The position numbers and the translations under genes were made by a program. A stretch of DNA of 64,000 bases, from the NCBI GenBank assembly GCA_013397865.1, contig VZTI01001127.1:522480-586479 (forward strand). The letters are read 5' to 3'. This stretch comes from Struthidea cinerea (taxonomy: Eukaryota; Chordata; Aves; Passeriformes; Corcoracidae). This document shows, piece by piece, positions 32,944 through 45,370 of the stretch. Each line of letters starts with the position of its first letter. The first letter of the stretch is position 1. Under the pieces are notes generated by a model, which saw nothing but the letters and a program-made list of their open reading frames with translations, had not been told where the DNA came from and made no database searches.

Positions 32944-35751
32944 CAAGACAAGGGAAGGAGAAGGCTACAGGCCAGCGAAGCTACAGCACATGGCTTACAC
33001 ATCACTTCTTTGAATGACCCCAGTTGTCAGCCTGAGAGAGTTGTAGGAATATCTGCACTGAAAGCACTGCAGCTCGCTCTTTATTACTGTATTCATGGCT
33101 TCCTTGCTTGCCAGCCCAACAGCAGAGACAGGCAGGCTGCCTGTCCTGCACATGGAGAAGACAGCAACATTTCCCACTCACTCTAGAGCCCCGACCAGCA
33201 ATGCAAGGAGCTGCTGCCTCCTCTCCAAAAGTGGCAGCACCTTTGGCATCAGTCCTGGGGGACTAGAGCCTGGGAATGGAGACTTTGCATCCTGCCATAA
33301 CAGCCCTCCTTCCTGCTGGTAATTTCTTCACTAGCTGATCTGATGTGTGCTTCAAGATAAAACTATCCCAAAAGCCACCGGGGTATTCCACTGGATAATG
33401 CGAAGGCTAACAAAGGCATGAGGCTAACAAAGCTGGAATTTAGGTAAAATTTGCATATCCATTTCACGTTATTCACGTGTTATGTTCTGTTCCGAGTTTC
33501 ATGTCTTTCTAAGCCCTTGGCACACACCACGTCACTGTGTAGTCCCTGCCTGCAGGCCCTGAGCTACATCCTGTGCCCCAGCCTGGCTGCAGGCAGCCAC
33601 CTGCTCTCTCAGCCCTGCTGCCACCCCTGCTTGCTCTCTCCAGAAGTCTGCTTCCAGATAACCCAAATGCCACCCAGTTCTCTATTTTTAAGTTTCCTCT
33701 TGCTTGCTCATGCCTCCGGTTAGCAGCAGCCAGCCCAGGTGAAAGCAACAGCAGAGGGTAGGAAATGCTGTGTCTTTTGCACCCATTCCTGGCAGAAAGT
33801 ACCAGTTTGGACCTGCTGCTGATGTTGGTCAGTTGCAGTCATAGCTTGACTGGAGCAAAACATTTTCCACAAGTTCTTCGTGATGAGGAAATGTAGTAAG
33901 CAGTAGAGGCATCAAAACAGTGTGAACACAAGACAAGCTTAATTTAGCAGAGGGTTGAGCTCAGGGGATGAAGAGCTCAGGTCTGTGCATAGTCTCGATA
34001 GCTGCAGGGTGGAGGTGTCTGACATTCAAAGCAGGGTGTGAGGTAAATGGGGTGGAAAGGAAAATGAGACTTTGGATTTAGATCTGTGCTTAAGCAGTGC
34101 TCGGGAGGACATTTTCCACTACAGAGAGGCAGAAACCTTATCCCTGGGGATGCACGTGAAGCACACAAGAGGAGCCACGTGCAGCACACGGCAGGAGCCA
34201 CGTGCCAGCGTGGTGCTGACTAACTGCACACAGCCTGACAGTAAACCAACATCCTCTGATGTCACAGTGAGACACTCAACAGTTTAGCAGAAAAGGGGGA
34301 AGTCACAGGGAGAGGAAATGTAAATCATAGGGATTTTTTCTGTTCTCGCCCCTGGCAAAGGAGATGTGAGATGCCTTCTTGGGAATTGTCCTCGGACAGT
34401 AGGGTCATGACCTGCAGGGACTTAAAAGCCAAATATTTGTTCAGCTGCAGCTGCTCTGTGTCCACTCGAAGGCAGTGGGAACTTAGAGGAAACTGGGAGC
34501 CAGTCCCTGCTGCAAATGGAAGCGGAGTCTGGTAGGTTAAACTAAACTGGGAGACATTGTTCTTACAGCCTAGATGACCAGGTTCAAATGAGGTTGTGAC
34601 TGGGAAATGCCTTCTTGCTCACATAAGTGTATTTCTCTTTAACATCTCTTGATGAAAATTCTGAGCAGCTGGAGGTAACTCACTTTGGCATTTTGGCGTT
34701 ATGACTGTATGTTGGAAACTAATGTCTTAACCATGCTTTTGGGGACTGTTCCATAAAGAATTTAAAAGCCCTCTGGCACCGACATTTGTATAAAACCAGA
34801 CATTTCGGTGGTTTATGAACTGAGAAGTTGCTAATTCATTTCCTGATTTTTTGGGTCTTGATTCACTGCGTGCTATGCAGTGTGAAAGAAATCAAAGCTT
34901 TTGCTTTCAGCATTGCTTGAAGACAGCCACATTCTGATTTTGAAGTTGTGGGAGGAAGATAGAAAAGCAGCAGAGCCACGATTTATGAAACAAAGACCTT
35001 GTTGCCTGAGACTCCACATCAAACAAGTTCTTCACATACCGTGTGCCGGTCTTCAGTCAATGCCACACAAGCATTCCCACAAAAATGGCTTGGTCAGACA
35101 TTGACTGAGAACAGGTCTTTTGCTTTTTCAGTTCGAAATACTATTTTCCTTTTTTTTTCATTAACAGAAGCTGGTAAAAATGAAAAATAAAAAAAGGAAA
35201 AATAAATTTTAAAAAACCCCTAAAAATAATAGAAACTTAAATTCATGATGATCCTGATTTATTCTATAGGCACACAATAGAGAGGAACTGAAAAAACTGG
35301 CAGAAATATTTGTGACAATGGTCTTTGGAAAGATTAATGCAAAGTTTAGCATCATGTTGTATAGGGATGTTTCAGTTATTTCACAAAATCCATAAATGTA
35401 AGCATGGCACATAAATTTAATAAAATTGCTTAAAAGCAAGAGAAATTAGAAATGATAACAGATGTTGTCTAGAAAATAACACTTTTTTTCTGGAAAGAAT
35501 ACACTGCAGGCTATAAATGTAAGTACAGTTTTTCCAGGAAAATACAATGATACATATAATTTTGAGAAAAAACCCCAAACAGCTAGGAAATGTAAGGGAG
35601 TTTAGATGTGGCAACTTTTCCAGATAAATACGTTTTTTAAAAGGTTAAAATTTCTTTGAAAGACAAACCATCGTTATCTGTGAGTATTTTCTGATTCCCC
35701 AGTTTACAAGTTATTATCTTTGTATTGGAGCTGAGCAGTATATAGGATCAC
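32944..35751. other. Intergenic, no supported gene
   Basis: Apart from the 23-bp E-box repeat near 34.15 kb, I see no gene or recognisable element. The interval is moderately GC-rich from 33.0 to 34.6 kb and AT-rich after that. Confidence 0.7.
34150..34212 (+). repeat. 23-bp degenerate tandem repeat with three CACGTG E-boxes
   Basis: CACGTG occurs at 34153, 34176 and 34199, exactly 23 bases apart, within units of the form cacgtg-aagcacac-aaggagc. About 2.5 units are seen. Confidence 0.8.
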
Positions 35752-35868
35752 CATAGAATCATAGAATGGCCTGGGTTAGAAGGGACCTTAAATATCATCT
35801 AGGTCCTACCCCACTGCTGTGGGCAGGGGCACCTTTCGCTAGACCGGGTTGCTCAGAGTTCTATCTAA
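35752..35868 (-). mobile_element. CR1 3'-end fragment
   Basis: Antisense CR1: catagaatcatagaatggcc, then ggtcctaccccactgctgtg and ctagaccgggttgctcagag. It includes the octamer tail and is cut short on the inner side. Confidence 0.9.
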
Positions 35869-36312
35869 TTCCTCTTTTGATGAAAATATTTAGACATTAA
35901 TTTCATTTAAACAAGAAATGTTTAAAGCAGATATTTTTCATATTGAAATTCAATGCTTCTCATTTATATCATAACAATTACCTGAACAGTAAGAGTTGTT
36001 TCTCCTAGGAGGAGAAACACAGGTGGCACACATGAATTACTCCTTTTGTGCAGTTCTAGTTAATTCCAAGGAATCTATGTGCAATATCTTTCTCCTGAGG
36101 CTATGAAAAGGTGGTGTGGAATAAAGGAAAGAAATGCTTTTGCCAGTCCTCTTATCTCGTTATAGGGGTCAGAGTATAAGCCTAATTTTCATGTGTTTCA
36201 GAAGTTCCTTTTTTTGTCTTGAATCTCAGAGAAAGATGCTCAAGCAGGTCTGCTTCTGGTTTGGCACTAAAAAACAGCTCTGTGGTAGAAATTACTATAT
36301 ATTATTTGAAAT

Positions 36313-36640
36313 TTCATAGAATTATAGGATCATTTTGGTTGAAAAAGACCCTTAGGAGCACTGAATCCAACCATAACAACGTCTAGTCCACCACTACACC
36401 ATGTCACTACACCATGTACACCACATCTACCCATCTTTTAAATACCTCCAGGGATGGTGATTGTACCACCTTCCCGGGCAGCCTGTTCCAATGCCTGATG
36501 ACCCTTTCCATGAAGAAAATTTCTCTCATCTCCAATCTAAACATCTCCTGGCACAACTTGAGATAATTTCCTCTCATCCCCTCACTTGTTCCCTGGGAGA
36601 AGAGTCCGACCCCCACCTGGATACAGGTTTGTCACTGCCA
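36313..36640 (-). mobile_element. CR1 3' region, different subfamily
   Basis: Antisense CR1 with tcatagaattataggatcat, gtccaccactacaccatgtc, aatacctccagggatggtga and gcagcctgttccaatgcctg. The minus strand reads RHWNRLPGKVVQSPSLEVFK, the end of CR1 ORF2. Confidence 0.88.
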
Positions 36641-37095
36641 GGCTTATCTCTATTGAGCCTGTTTTTCTCCCTTTCCCCTTCCAATCTCATTCAAAGCTGT
36701 TGCAATCAACCTGGCTAGCTGCAACAGTCCTTTTTCCACTTTGAGACAGGTGTACCCCATCTGCTGCCAGCAGGTCTGGTATCATGTAGCCCAACCCATG
36801 GGCAAAACCCCTGAAACTGTGCTTGTGACACCAACCATGGATCCAGGTATTGACCTGCTGGGTCTTCATGTTTCTTTCCTCATAATTTTCTCTAACTGGA
36901 AAGCTAGAGAGGAATAGTGCTTGCACTCCTGATCCCTTAACCAGTCATCCCAAAGCCTTGGAATATCTCTTTAGGTTGCCCTTGGACTTCTTATTGCAAC
37001 TTTGTCACTGCCTGCATGGAAAATCAATAGTGGGTAATAACCCAAGGGCTGTGCCAGAGTAGGAAGTTTTGTCTTCACGTGTTTAACGAGGATCC
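36641..37095. repeat. Probable interspersed-repeat segment, class not resolved
   Basis: Words such as ccaaccatggatccaggtat and tgggtaataacccaagggct look like sequence I associate with repeats in other bird loci, and it lies between two CR1 pieces. I cannot name the family. No gene is evident. Confidence 0.35.
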
Positions 37096-37099
37096 CAGG

Positions 37100-37185
37100 G
37101 AGACAGCAGATGCTTGAAGATGTTCAAAAGGCATCTAGACACCGTCCTGGTTACCTACCTAGGCTGTCAAGAGTGGGAAGAGATC
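37100..37185 (+). mobile_element. Short CR1 ORF2 C-terminal fragment
   Basis: The plus frame reads KMFKRHLDTVLVTYLG, matching the IFKTRLDTVLCNLL type end of CR1 ORF2. Short and isolated, so only moderately sure. Confidence 0.5.
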
Positions 37186-39559
37186 TTTAAGGAGCCAGCC
37201 CTTTACGTCTTTGGGCTAAGACAATGTCCTTGTGGGGTATCAAAGCGTCCAACCTCTTTTGGGCTCAGTAGGGTAAATCACTCAGGTCCCCTCACTTGAA
37301 CAGGTCATTCAAATACCATCTGCTTCTTCTTCTTGCTGCTCTGACTGATGGTTCTATGATTAACAAGCTCTGTCCAATCCCATTTTGAGTAGGCCACTCC
37401 AAGAACAGTGGAGAATTTCCATGCCTCTTTGCAATTTTGGACTGCTGGCAGATTCTAATCACAGCTTCCAAGGCATTGCTCAGATGAACACACCACCAAG
37501 CCAGCGTTAAACATCTAAGGGAATTTGACCCTCAAAACTGTGAGCTTGATTGATTTCATGGACTGCCTTTAAGTAGTACTTAATGCCAGACAGTCAAAGT
37601 ATTCTCTTGGGGGGTGGAGGCCTGGGGGAGTTCAGCGTATAACAGTGATACCAGAACTGGCCATCAGACCACATGAAGCTGAATTTTCTAGCTTTGAGCA
37701 CTTCAAAATATTTTAAAATAAATTTGGCCCAAAATTCACAAGCAAACCAGGAAATTAGTGGTTAAAATTATGATTTTACCAGGTAACATCCCTGGTATCA
37801 GAAGTCTCAGTCTGCTTACTATGATTAAAAACCTCCATTAGTCTCTTGAAAGGATTCCCTAATAGATTACACCTTTTTGACAGAGTGAGTACTTGTTGTG
37901 GTTTTGGTAAATGCTTTGTTAAATCTGATAGAACTTGACAAAACCACTTCAAGTGTATGCAGGTTATGTTTAGACAAAGAAACACTAATTACAGTATATG
38001 AAGAAGCAGATAAATACACCATTTTTTGTGTGTAACTGACCACAAAAATGTTTTAGATAAACTGGATAGAATGAAAAAATATTTTCCAGGATATTTTTCT
38101 CTAATTAGATTTTAGAAGTAAACACAGTTAACGGAAGGTAAAATTTCTCAACCTTCGTATAGCTTTTAACTTTGAAGAAAAAACGTGTGTGCCCGAGAAA
38201 CCAGTGCCCTGAATGCAGCTATTTGGGGCAGAAAGCACACAGAGAAAACTTTCACTCTCCCATTCTTACACTGGGACACACATATATCATGCCAGATACT
38301 AGAAATAAATAAGAATTTTAAAAAGCCTGGACATTGCCTTTTAACACTTTCCAGATATGGTTGCTTTTATGAGAAATGAGATTATGAGTATCACAACTCT
38401 TGGATCTGAAGAAGACAGCTCACCTGTGAGTTTGGGAAGTCCATGAGACATTGTTGCTCCAAGCAGTTTTTCAAAGTAATTGAGAAGAGAAGTTGGAACC
38501 TACTGCATCTAATGGTTAAATTCTGCATCCTATGTGTTGGGTTAACAGTTTTTGAAGAAGGTTTGTATTTTCTTTCTTGTAAGGATCAAATCTAATGGAG
38601 AATTAAGCTACTTCAGTGAAGAGGATTTAATCACACTTTTACAGATAACTCCAGATAAGGTTTTCAGGACTTTTTTACTTTGTAGTTGAACAGAAAGGGA
38701 AAGAAAATATTGTTAGTGCCATCCATAAAGAAATCACATGCTATTTTACATCTCAGCCACTGAATCACTCAACAACTGTGTTCAACTTCACTTGCTAACA
38801 CCACACAACAGATAAATCAGCTATTTGGAAAGAAAGTCTTAAAAAGTTTCTAGATAAGGCATTGCAAAAGAAAGAATGTAATTCCCAAGATGTAATTTGT
38901 TAGGAACAGAAAAAAACTAGTCCCTAATGAGTCTGGGGTTTTATACTCAGATTATAGTTATTCCAAAACTTACTATAGAGAAATTGGGAAAAACCCTGCA
39001 AAGTAAGCTATTTGAACTCCAGTACTTTTTAGGAGTGGGAACTAAAGGGCTCCTAAAATTACTGAGATCACAAAATAGTTCATGTTGCCTGTCCTAAAGA
39101 GGTATGAGGAAGGTATGCATTAACTTCTTTGAAAAGTTGCTTTCAACATAGTGAAATTATATAATTAATTGAAAATGTTTGGCATTCTACTATTTTCCTT
39201 TTTATCTTTAATTCTGTGTGAATTTGCCATACCTTTCTAATTTTGAGAGAGCATATCCCATACATGGGCTAAAGCTATGAATATTTAGTACGGTCTCTCC
39301 TAAGTAAGGATTGAAAGAATGACATCCCTGGCAAAAGCCCCGTTCCAATCCTAATAATATGTATTATATTTTAGAAACTGTCAGAATAAAGCTAACTTCT
39401 TATCCAGTGGAAATCAACAGAAGCAGTAGCACAAGGAAATATAGACAAGCCATTCCTGCTCCCTTATAACTGATTTCTTGTTTTCTGGGCTAAATATATT
39501 AATTTCTAGCCATGTTTGACTAATCATCTGAGCACTACATTATTATACATTATATACAG
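37186..39559. other. Intergenic, nothing recognised
   Basis: AT-rich sequence without long open frames, clear repeats or RNA genes. Confidence 0.7.
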
Positions 39560-39835
39560 CATATATGGATGGATATGTACCCTGTGAAGAGAGAATGGCT
39601 CAAATGCATGAAGCTTTACTACAGGGTGGCTTGGAAGGTAGAACAAGTGGGATGGACACCATGATGGGTGTCCTTGATATATTACCCTACCTAGAAGAAG
39701 TGTTGGATGAAACCTTCCTTAAACAGCTGGAAGCAGCTTCAAATTTGCATGTCCTGGTCCTCATGGGAGACTTGAACCGTCATAACATCTTCTGGAAGAC
39801 CCTTGCATGTGCCATGTCTAATGTATGCATATGCA
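39560..39835 (+). mobile_element. CR1 ORF2 endonuclease-domain remnant
   Basis: The plus frame reads LDETFLKQLEAAS then LHVLVLMGDLNRHNIFWK, the degraded MGDFNHPDICWK signature of the CR1 apurinic-type endonuclease (the conserved Asp/Asn catalytic pair sits in this motif; here GDLN). It is a 5'-region fragment, uncommon because most CR1 copies are 5' truncated. Not functional. Confidence 0.75.
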
Positions 39836-39955
39836 ACACTTCAGCTCATTGTTCCTGGAGAGATAGTTCTCCATTGTTTAAACACAGGCAAACTTCCATA
39901 CCACAGTTTTAGCCAGAAACAGAAATGTCATAGATGCTCGAATCACACAGCCTCA

Positions 39956-40014
39956 GTATTCTATTCTATTCTATTCTATTCTATTCTATTCTATTCTATT
40001 CTATTCTATTCTGT
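39956..40014 (+). repeat. (ATTCT)n microsatellite
   Basis: About 12 near-perfect ATTCT units, with interruptions at the right end (ctgttccgtt). Confidence 0.97.
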
Positions 40015-40019
40015 TCCGT

Positions 40020-40345
40020 TCTAACGTCCCAATATTTTGAGGTAGTGCCGGATGAGGACAAAGAGGAGAGAAGACAGTCTACCCCACGAGCCTCTGAGGC
40101 CATTATTGATGACATGTTAAGAAAAGATGAGCAACAAAATGAAAATCAGAAACTCAATAGCACAGATCTTCCAATAAACATCATCTTAGGTACCTCCTCA
40201 AGGCAACACCATCTCACCAGTGGAGAGTCCTGTTTTCTGGTTGGGGTGACCATGTTTGTGGGTAACAGAGGAAATCCATGGACAGGCCTAGAGCCAAGTC
40301 CATATTTAACACAGCATCAACATGAGCTATTTGCAAGTCTCTGAT
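40020..40345 (+). other. Open frame after the microsatellite, unrecognised
   Basis: A plus frame continues for about 105 codons after the ATTCT repeat, with an acidic/polar stretch (VPDEDKEERRQS, DDMLRKDEQQNENQ). I recognise no domain, see no clear splice sites or start outside the microsatellite, and it follows a LINE fragment. It may be chance or a decayed repeat frame. Confidence 0.2.
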
Positions 40346-41747
40346 TAAACCAACGTGATCTTCATCATCAAAAAAAAATAGTCAACCCCAAAATGTATTA
40401 GATAGTTCGCTCATGATATTCTCCCTCTGTAAATATTTATCCCATTAGAACAGTGATTTTCCGGGAAATTCCTTGGAACTTCTGGAGAATGCTATCCCAT
40501 TCTGAGAAAGTCTTTTACTTCATTACTGAACCCTGGTAGAGAATAAAAGCTGTACCCAGAAAAAAAGACTTTTGTCAAGGAAGATTTTAATGTAGGAGCT
40601 GAGATAAAAGCTGTTTGGCTTAGAAAAGCCAATGGTGAGTAAGGACAGTACTGGGGTTGTCTTCCCTCTTTTGATGGAGATACTTACTGAAAGAATTCTG
40701 CCTTTGTCTCTCTGAAGCCACTGATTATCATAACTAAGGGCATGTATAAAGGAATAAGATTATTTTTAAAAATTAAATGATAGTGGGTAAGGTTCCAATT
40801 AAATTACAACTGGCAGGGATTATGACAGGAAAATGGAGCTATTTTAAAAACATATTAGCACTTAGTGAATGAGGGAAGGAAACAGCTGGTACTTCAGACG
40901 TTAATATAAAAATGACAATACTTTTTTGTTCATAAAAATACACAGAGCTAGAACAGCTGTCAAGGGATGATAATTTACTCTCTCCCTCAAGGCATAATCA
41001 TATATATCTACGCTATTTCTGACAGGGTTTGTCAGCATGTGCTTGACCACAGCAAGCTATGAAAATACCGTGACTGTTCTAGACGTTTCTGAAGAGCTTC
41101 TATTCAGTGTTTTCTCATGTCTTTCCTATACCATCGCTTAAGGTCATTGATCAATATCTTTCTCACCTGATGGAAACAGAGCACAACACTTTGGTCTTCG
41201 CATTTGTTTTCTTTACTCTTGAGAGATGCTATTTTGCCTCAGAGAACTTGTACTTGAACTGAACAACCAAAATTTGTTCAAACTACTTTTAAGGGCCAGA
41301 CTTCTAGTAATTCATAGTCAGCATTTCTTTTTCGAGAGAAACCAGATTTGACTTTGCAGCTGAGAGATTTTTAGTCTTGCTGAAAACCACATTTTAAGTT
41401 ACAAATCACATTATGAGGTTTGCTTCTCTCTTTTCCTCATCTTAAATTGATGAATCATGCTCAGTTTCAATAGCATTTTTAGCTTTAATCCTAGTAACAG
41501 AAAGTTAAACTGTGGCTAGGCATTTGATTTACAGGGTTTTAAAAATATGAGGATTAATCACTTTCTTCCCTCCAATGCCAAGGATGCCGGGGGAGAGTTA
41601 TTACAATTTCTTAGAAAAAAATAAATAAATTTTGGGGTTTTCACAAATTTAATAAACATTTTTCTCTTTGCTTTAGAAATGATCCATATCTTACCCATCT
41701 GAATCTTGGGATTTAAGGGTTTTTTTCTGTTTTGCTCTGAATCATGT
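40346..41747. other. Intergenic, nothing recognised
   Basis: AT-rich, with no open frame above about 70 codons and no repeat signature seen. Confidence 0.7.
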
Positions 41748-42203
41748 CCGGAGAAGGGCAACAGAGCTGGAGAAGACGCTGGAGCACAAGTCTGATGAGG
41801 AGCAGTTGAGGGAGCTGTGGATGCTCATTCTAGGAAAAAGGTGTCTCAGCAGGGACTTTATTTCCCTCTACAATTCCCTGAGAGTAGTCGTAGCTAGGTG
41901 GGGATTGGCCTCTTCTCCCAGGTAACAAGAAATGGGACAAGAGGAAATGGCCTCAAGTAGCACCAGGGAAGTTTTAGATTGGATATTAGGAAAAATTTCT
42001 TCCCTAAAAGGGTTGTCAAACACTGGAACAAGCTGCCCAAGGAAGTGTTGGAATCACTATCTTTGGAATTGTTCAAAAAGCTTGTAGATGTAGTACTCGG
42101 GGGCACAGTTTAGTAGTGGACTTGGCACTGTTAGGTTAGTGGTTGGATTCAGTGGTCCTAGAGGTCTCTTCCAACATAAATTGTTCTATGATTCTATGAT
42201 TTT
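41748..42203 (+). mobile_element. CR1 LINE 3' region with octamer tail
   Basis: Sense CR1: gagaagacgctggagcacaa, tcttccctaaaagggttgtc, ggaacaagctgcccaaggaa, ending gtcctagaggtctcttccaa and two ttctatga-type tail units. The clearest 3' end in the window. Confidence 0.95.
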
Positions 42204-43149
42204 CAAAACGGGTGTTTGATTTGGTATTTTCGCCTTCAAACCTAAAACAATTCCATCATAAAAATGGAAGTTTAAGAAGAATTGACAAGAAGGACAGATT
42301 TTTAAATGTCCTCAAACAGTCTGAGCAGAAAGATGTTTCGTACAGCAAGACCCAAACAGTAGGAGTGTATGAAGTAGCATATTCAAGAGAAATTACGTGT
42401 CACGATGATGTTCTATGAAGCTGACGCTCCTTTTCTAAGTAATGATTACACACTCTTAAATTATGGTATATTAACATGCTTAGGGAATGGACTGAATTTA
42501 TATGGCCATATCTGAATTTCTTACTCCCAAGGGGTGCCTTGCTTCTTACTTGGATTGACCCTTTTGTGTGTCCTTGTGCCTGTTGCTGCTTTGAGAGTTC
42601 ATTTGGTGCAGCAGGGGACCCCCCCATTTTAATGAAGGGGCTTCTTGTGTTGTACACCCTTCTGAGCACAGAACCTGCTGGGCTTTGTGCTTCCTGGTGG
42701 AAAAGGCCCGCAATTCCTGGACATTCGGAGACAGTGGGTGACCTGGTCCTGACTCAGCAGATCTATGTGCGTGCCAAGCTGAGGAAGCTGGGGAGGGCAA
42801 ATTCCAGTAATGAGAAGAACTTCAGAGAAATTGTGGAAATGAAAGGACAGCAATGAGACACCCAGAAACAACCCCACTACATCTGTCATGAGCTAACCTA
42901 TGGTCTTGTCGAAAGACTCACTACCAGCCACTCAGCAGCGAGGGGGCCAAGACTAAACTAATCTCTGCTTTTGCCCAGCATAGGACTGAAACAGACCCAG
43001 GAGAACAGAAAATCAAGAGTGAGGCCCACAATGCAGCAATTATTATATTATCCGGTCTCAAGAAATTAATACTTTGGAAAAGAGTACTAGAAACAAGTCA
43101 GGTAAAAAATGAATGCTGCCTAGGCTTACTAACACAGTTTCTGACATCA
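42204..43149. other. Intergenic, nothing recognised
   Basis: A 126-codon plus frame at 42476-42856 overlaps minus frames of similar length and has no recognisable domain or splice sites. Treated as chance. Confidence 0.6.
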
Positions 43150-44450
43150 GTGATTCAAGGATTTTCCCAGCTGAAGGCAGCTTTCCTTCAGTGACCTTTA
43201 GTGGCCCTCAGTGGACTCTACCCAGCACGAGCCGGTCTAAGCACCGCCTGAATTCATTCAAATATTTTGTTTCCATGGCTCCTAGGGCAATTTATGCCAC
43301 AGCTTGACAATGAGTTCTGTAGGAAAATGCTTCCATTGTCTGGTTTAAATCTGATGTCTGCGAGTTTCATGTGCCTTTTGTCTTTAGAAACAGTGCGTAT
43401 TCATCCCCTAGTCACCCCTTTTTCTGTCTGCTGGAAATTTTACAAATCCCCATCCACAATTATGTCTTGCTGGTGGAAGAGGTCCTAAGTCTCCCATCAC
43501 AGAGACTCCATCCTCTTTTCTTTTCTGATTTGTCTTTTTTTGCGCATGAGGGAACCAGAACCACACTTGGTATTTGTAATGAAGTACATGAATATTCGCA
43601 ATTGCAGAATCATTTTTGTTTTCAGCTCTTTTCCAATTCATGTAACTGCAGGAATAATATTGCAACCAGAGAAAAGCTTTAGATTTAAACCACATGATCT
43701 GTTAAAAGACATTATCTATAAATACTGAATTCTTAATGGGTTCCACTATTTTATTTGTCTTTTTCGGATGCTTCTGCATATGGCACTACCGGCTCTAACA
43801 TCTATGACCTGAACAATTGCATCTAATTGTGTAGAAAACACAGCAGATTCTTCATATATATATTCACATTATGTTCATTCACATATTCTTCACGTTTTGT
43901 TTATCACTATTGAATGCCATTTTAGCACTCTGTCACTCCGTACTGTGCAAACTTTAGAATAAGACTAGCTGCCAGAAGTTGCACTAAAAAATATCAATTA
44001 TTTTATATACCATTTGCAAAAGTTGTCATCTCACTGTTCAACTCTTTCTTCTAGGTCACGTATGAGAGGGTCAACATAAAGTCTTGAGAGAACTTGCTTA
44101 CAATGTCCTGTCATTGCGAAACCTCACAATTTATTCCTATCATTTATTTCTCAACATTTAGCTGGTTGTTAGTCAACATTACCCTCCCATGACAATTTAG
44201 TTTCTTTAAGAGATTTTCACAGGAGACCTTGTCAAAAGCTTTTCATGATTCCAACTATGATGTATGACTGACTCACCTCACGCCACTGATTGCTTCAGAG
44301 TGAACTAGTAATGCTGGTGATGCAGTCTCCTACAAAACCAGTGCTGTTTATTCCTGCGTATGATGCCTGTCTCTGCTCTTTGTAGATTCTCTTTTTCGTT
44401 GTTGTAGTCATACATTTCCCAGCACTGCAATCAGACTCAGTGATAGTTAG
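43150..44450 (-). mobile_element. Ancient CR1-type LINE, antisense
   Basis: Diverged blocks in the expected antisense order: atttatgccacagcttgaca, agtttcatgtgccttttgtc, agagactccatcctcttttc, accagaaccacacttggtat, ggagaccttgtcaaaagctt and acaaaaccagtgctg. They resemble old amniote CR1 3' regions known from turtles and birds. Boundaries are approximate, and related sequence may continue to about 45370. The 174-codon minus frame at 44295-44819 falls partly here and matches no protein I know. Confidence 0.5.
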
Positions 44451-45370
44451 ATTTCTGTCCATTCCTGGACACCCACTGAGAATCTGGGGCCATACATTAC
44501 ACCAGCTGGTCCTTCTCTGCCAGGGTGTATTTGTCCAGAAGTTCCACACTGCTGCTGCCATCTCAGCTATTTCACGTCTTGTTCTTTTCAAGCTTGACCT
44601 GTTCAGCGTCTCATTCAAAGCAGTTTTCTGAGAAAACCAAAATTTTATTCTCAGCCAACTCTTTCGACTTTTCATATGCCAAAAATGCAGCAATGCAAAT
44701 ACTTTACAGCTATAGGTATTTCTTTTACTAGAGCACTCCTTTACTTTTTTTTGTCTATTAACTCCACAGCTTCCTTGGCATGGTGTCTGTGTCAGCTTCC
44801 AGAATAAATGAAAATACATTCATTATTTTGTTTTCATGTCTTTAGGTAGTTCTTCCCTTTGCCTGCCCTACAGTGGTTTTATGTCTAATTTCTCAAAAAT
44901 TCATTGGTATCTCTACGCTTCATTTGTGTTTGACTCCTCTGTTAAAAAATGCCTTGTCTTACTACTGGGTAACCATCATCATTCTGCTGTGGAACCCAGC
45001 TGCTTTTTCTCTGTGTCTGCATGTGTTGTCTTTACAACCCTCATTCATCTGCCATAAATATTTACTTGGTTTTGTAAATAACAGATCCGCGATGCTTGCC
45101 AATGATTTATATTTTGACCTATTATTCCCAAACTCCCTCTAAGAAGTTTCATTATTTTTATATTGATCAGTGCACTCACACCCAGCCCATTTAAATAAAA
45201 TATTAATTCATCAGGGGTTTTCTTCCTCGTCTGTAAGAATACTGCCCTTGAGCACCTTGTGGTAAATTCTACAGGTGTCTGAGGCTTATGGATTGAGCCA
45301 GGTTTCTTGGATTTTCTACAGCTAATCCAACTTATTTTTCTTCTTGAGAGTTCTCTGACTTGATTCAAGT

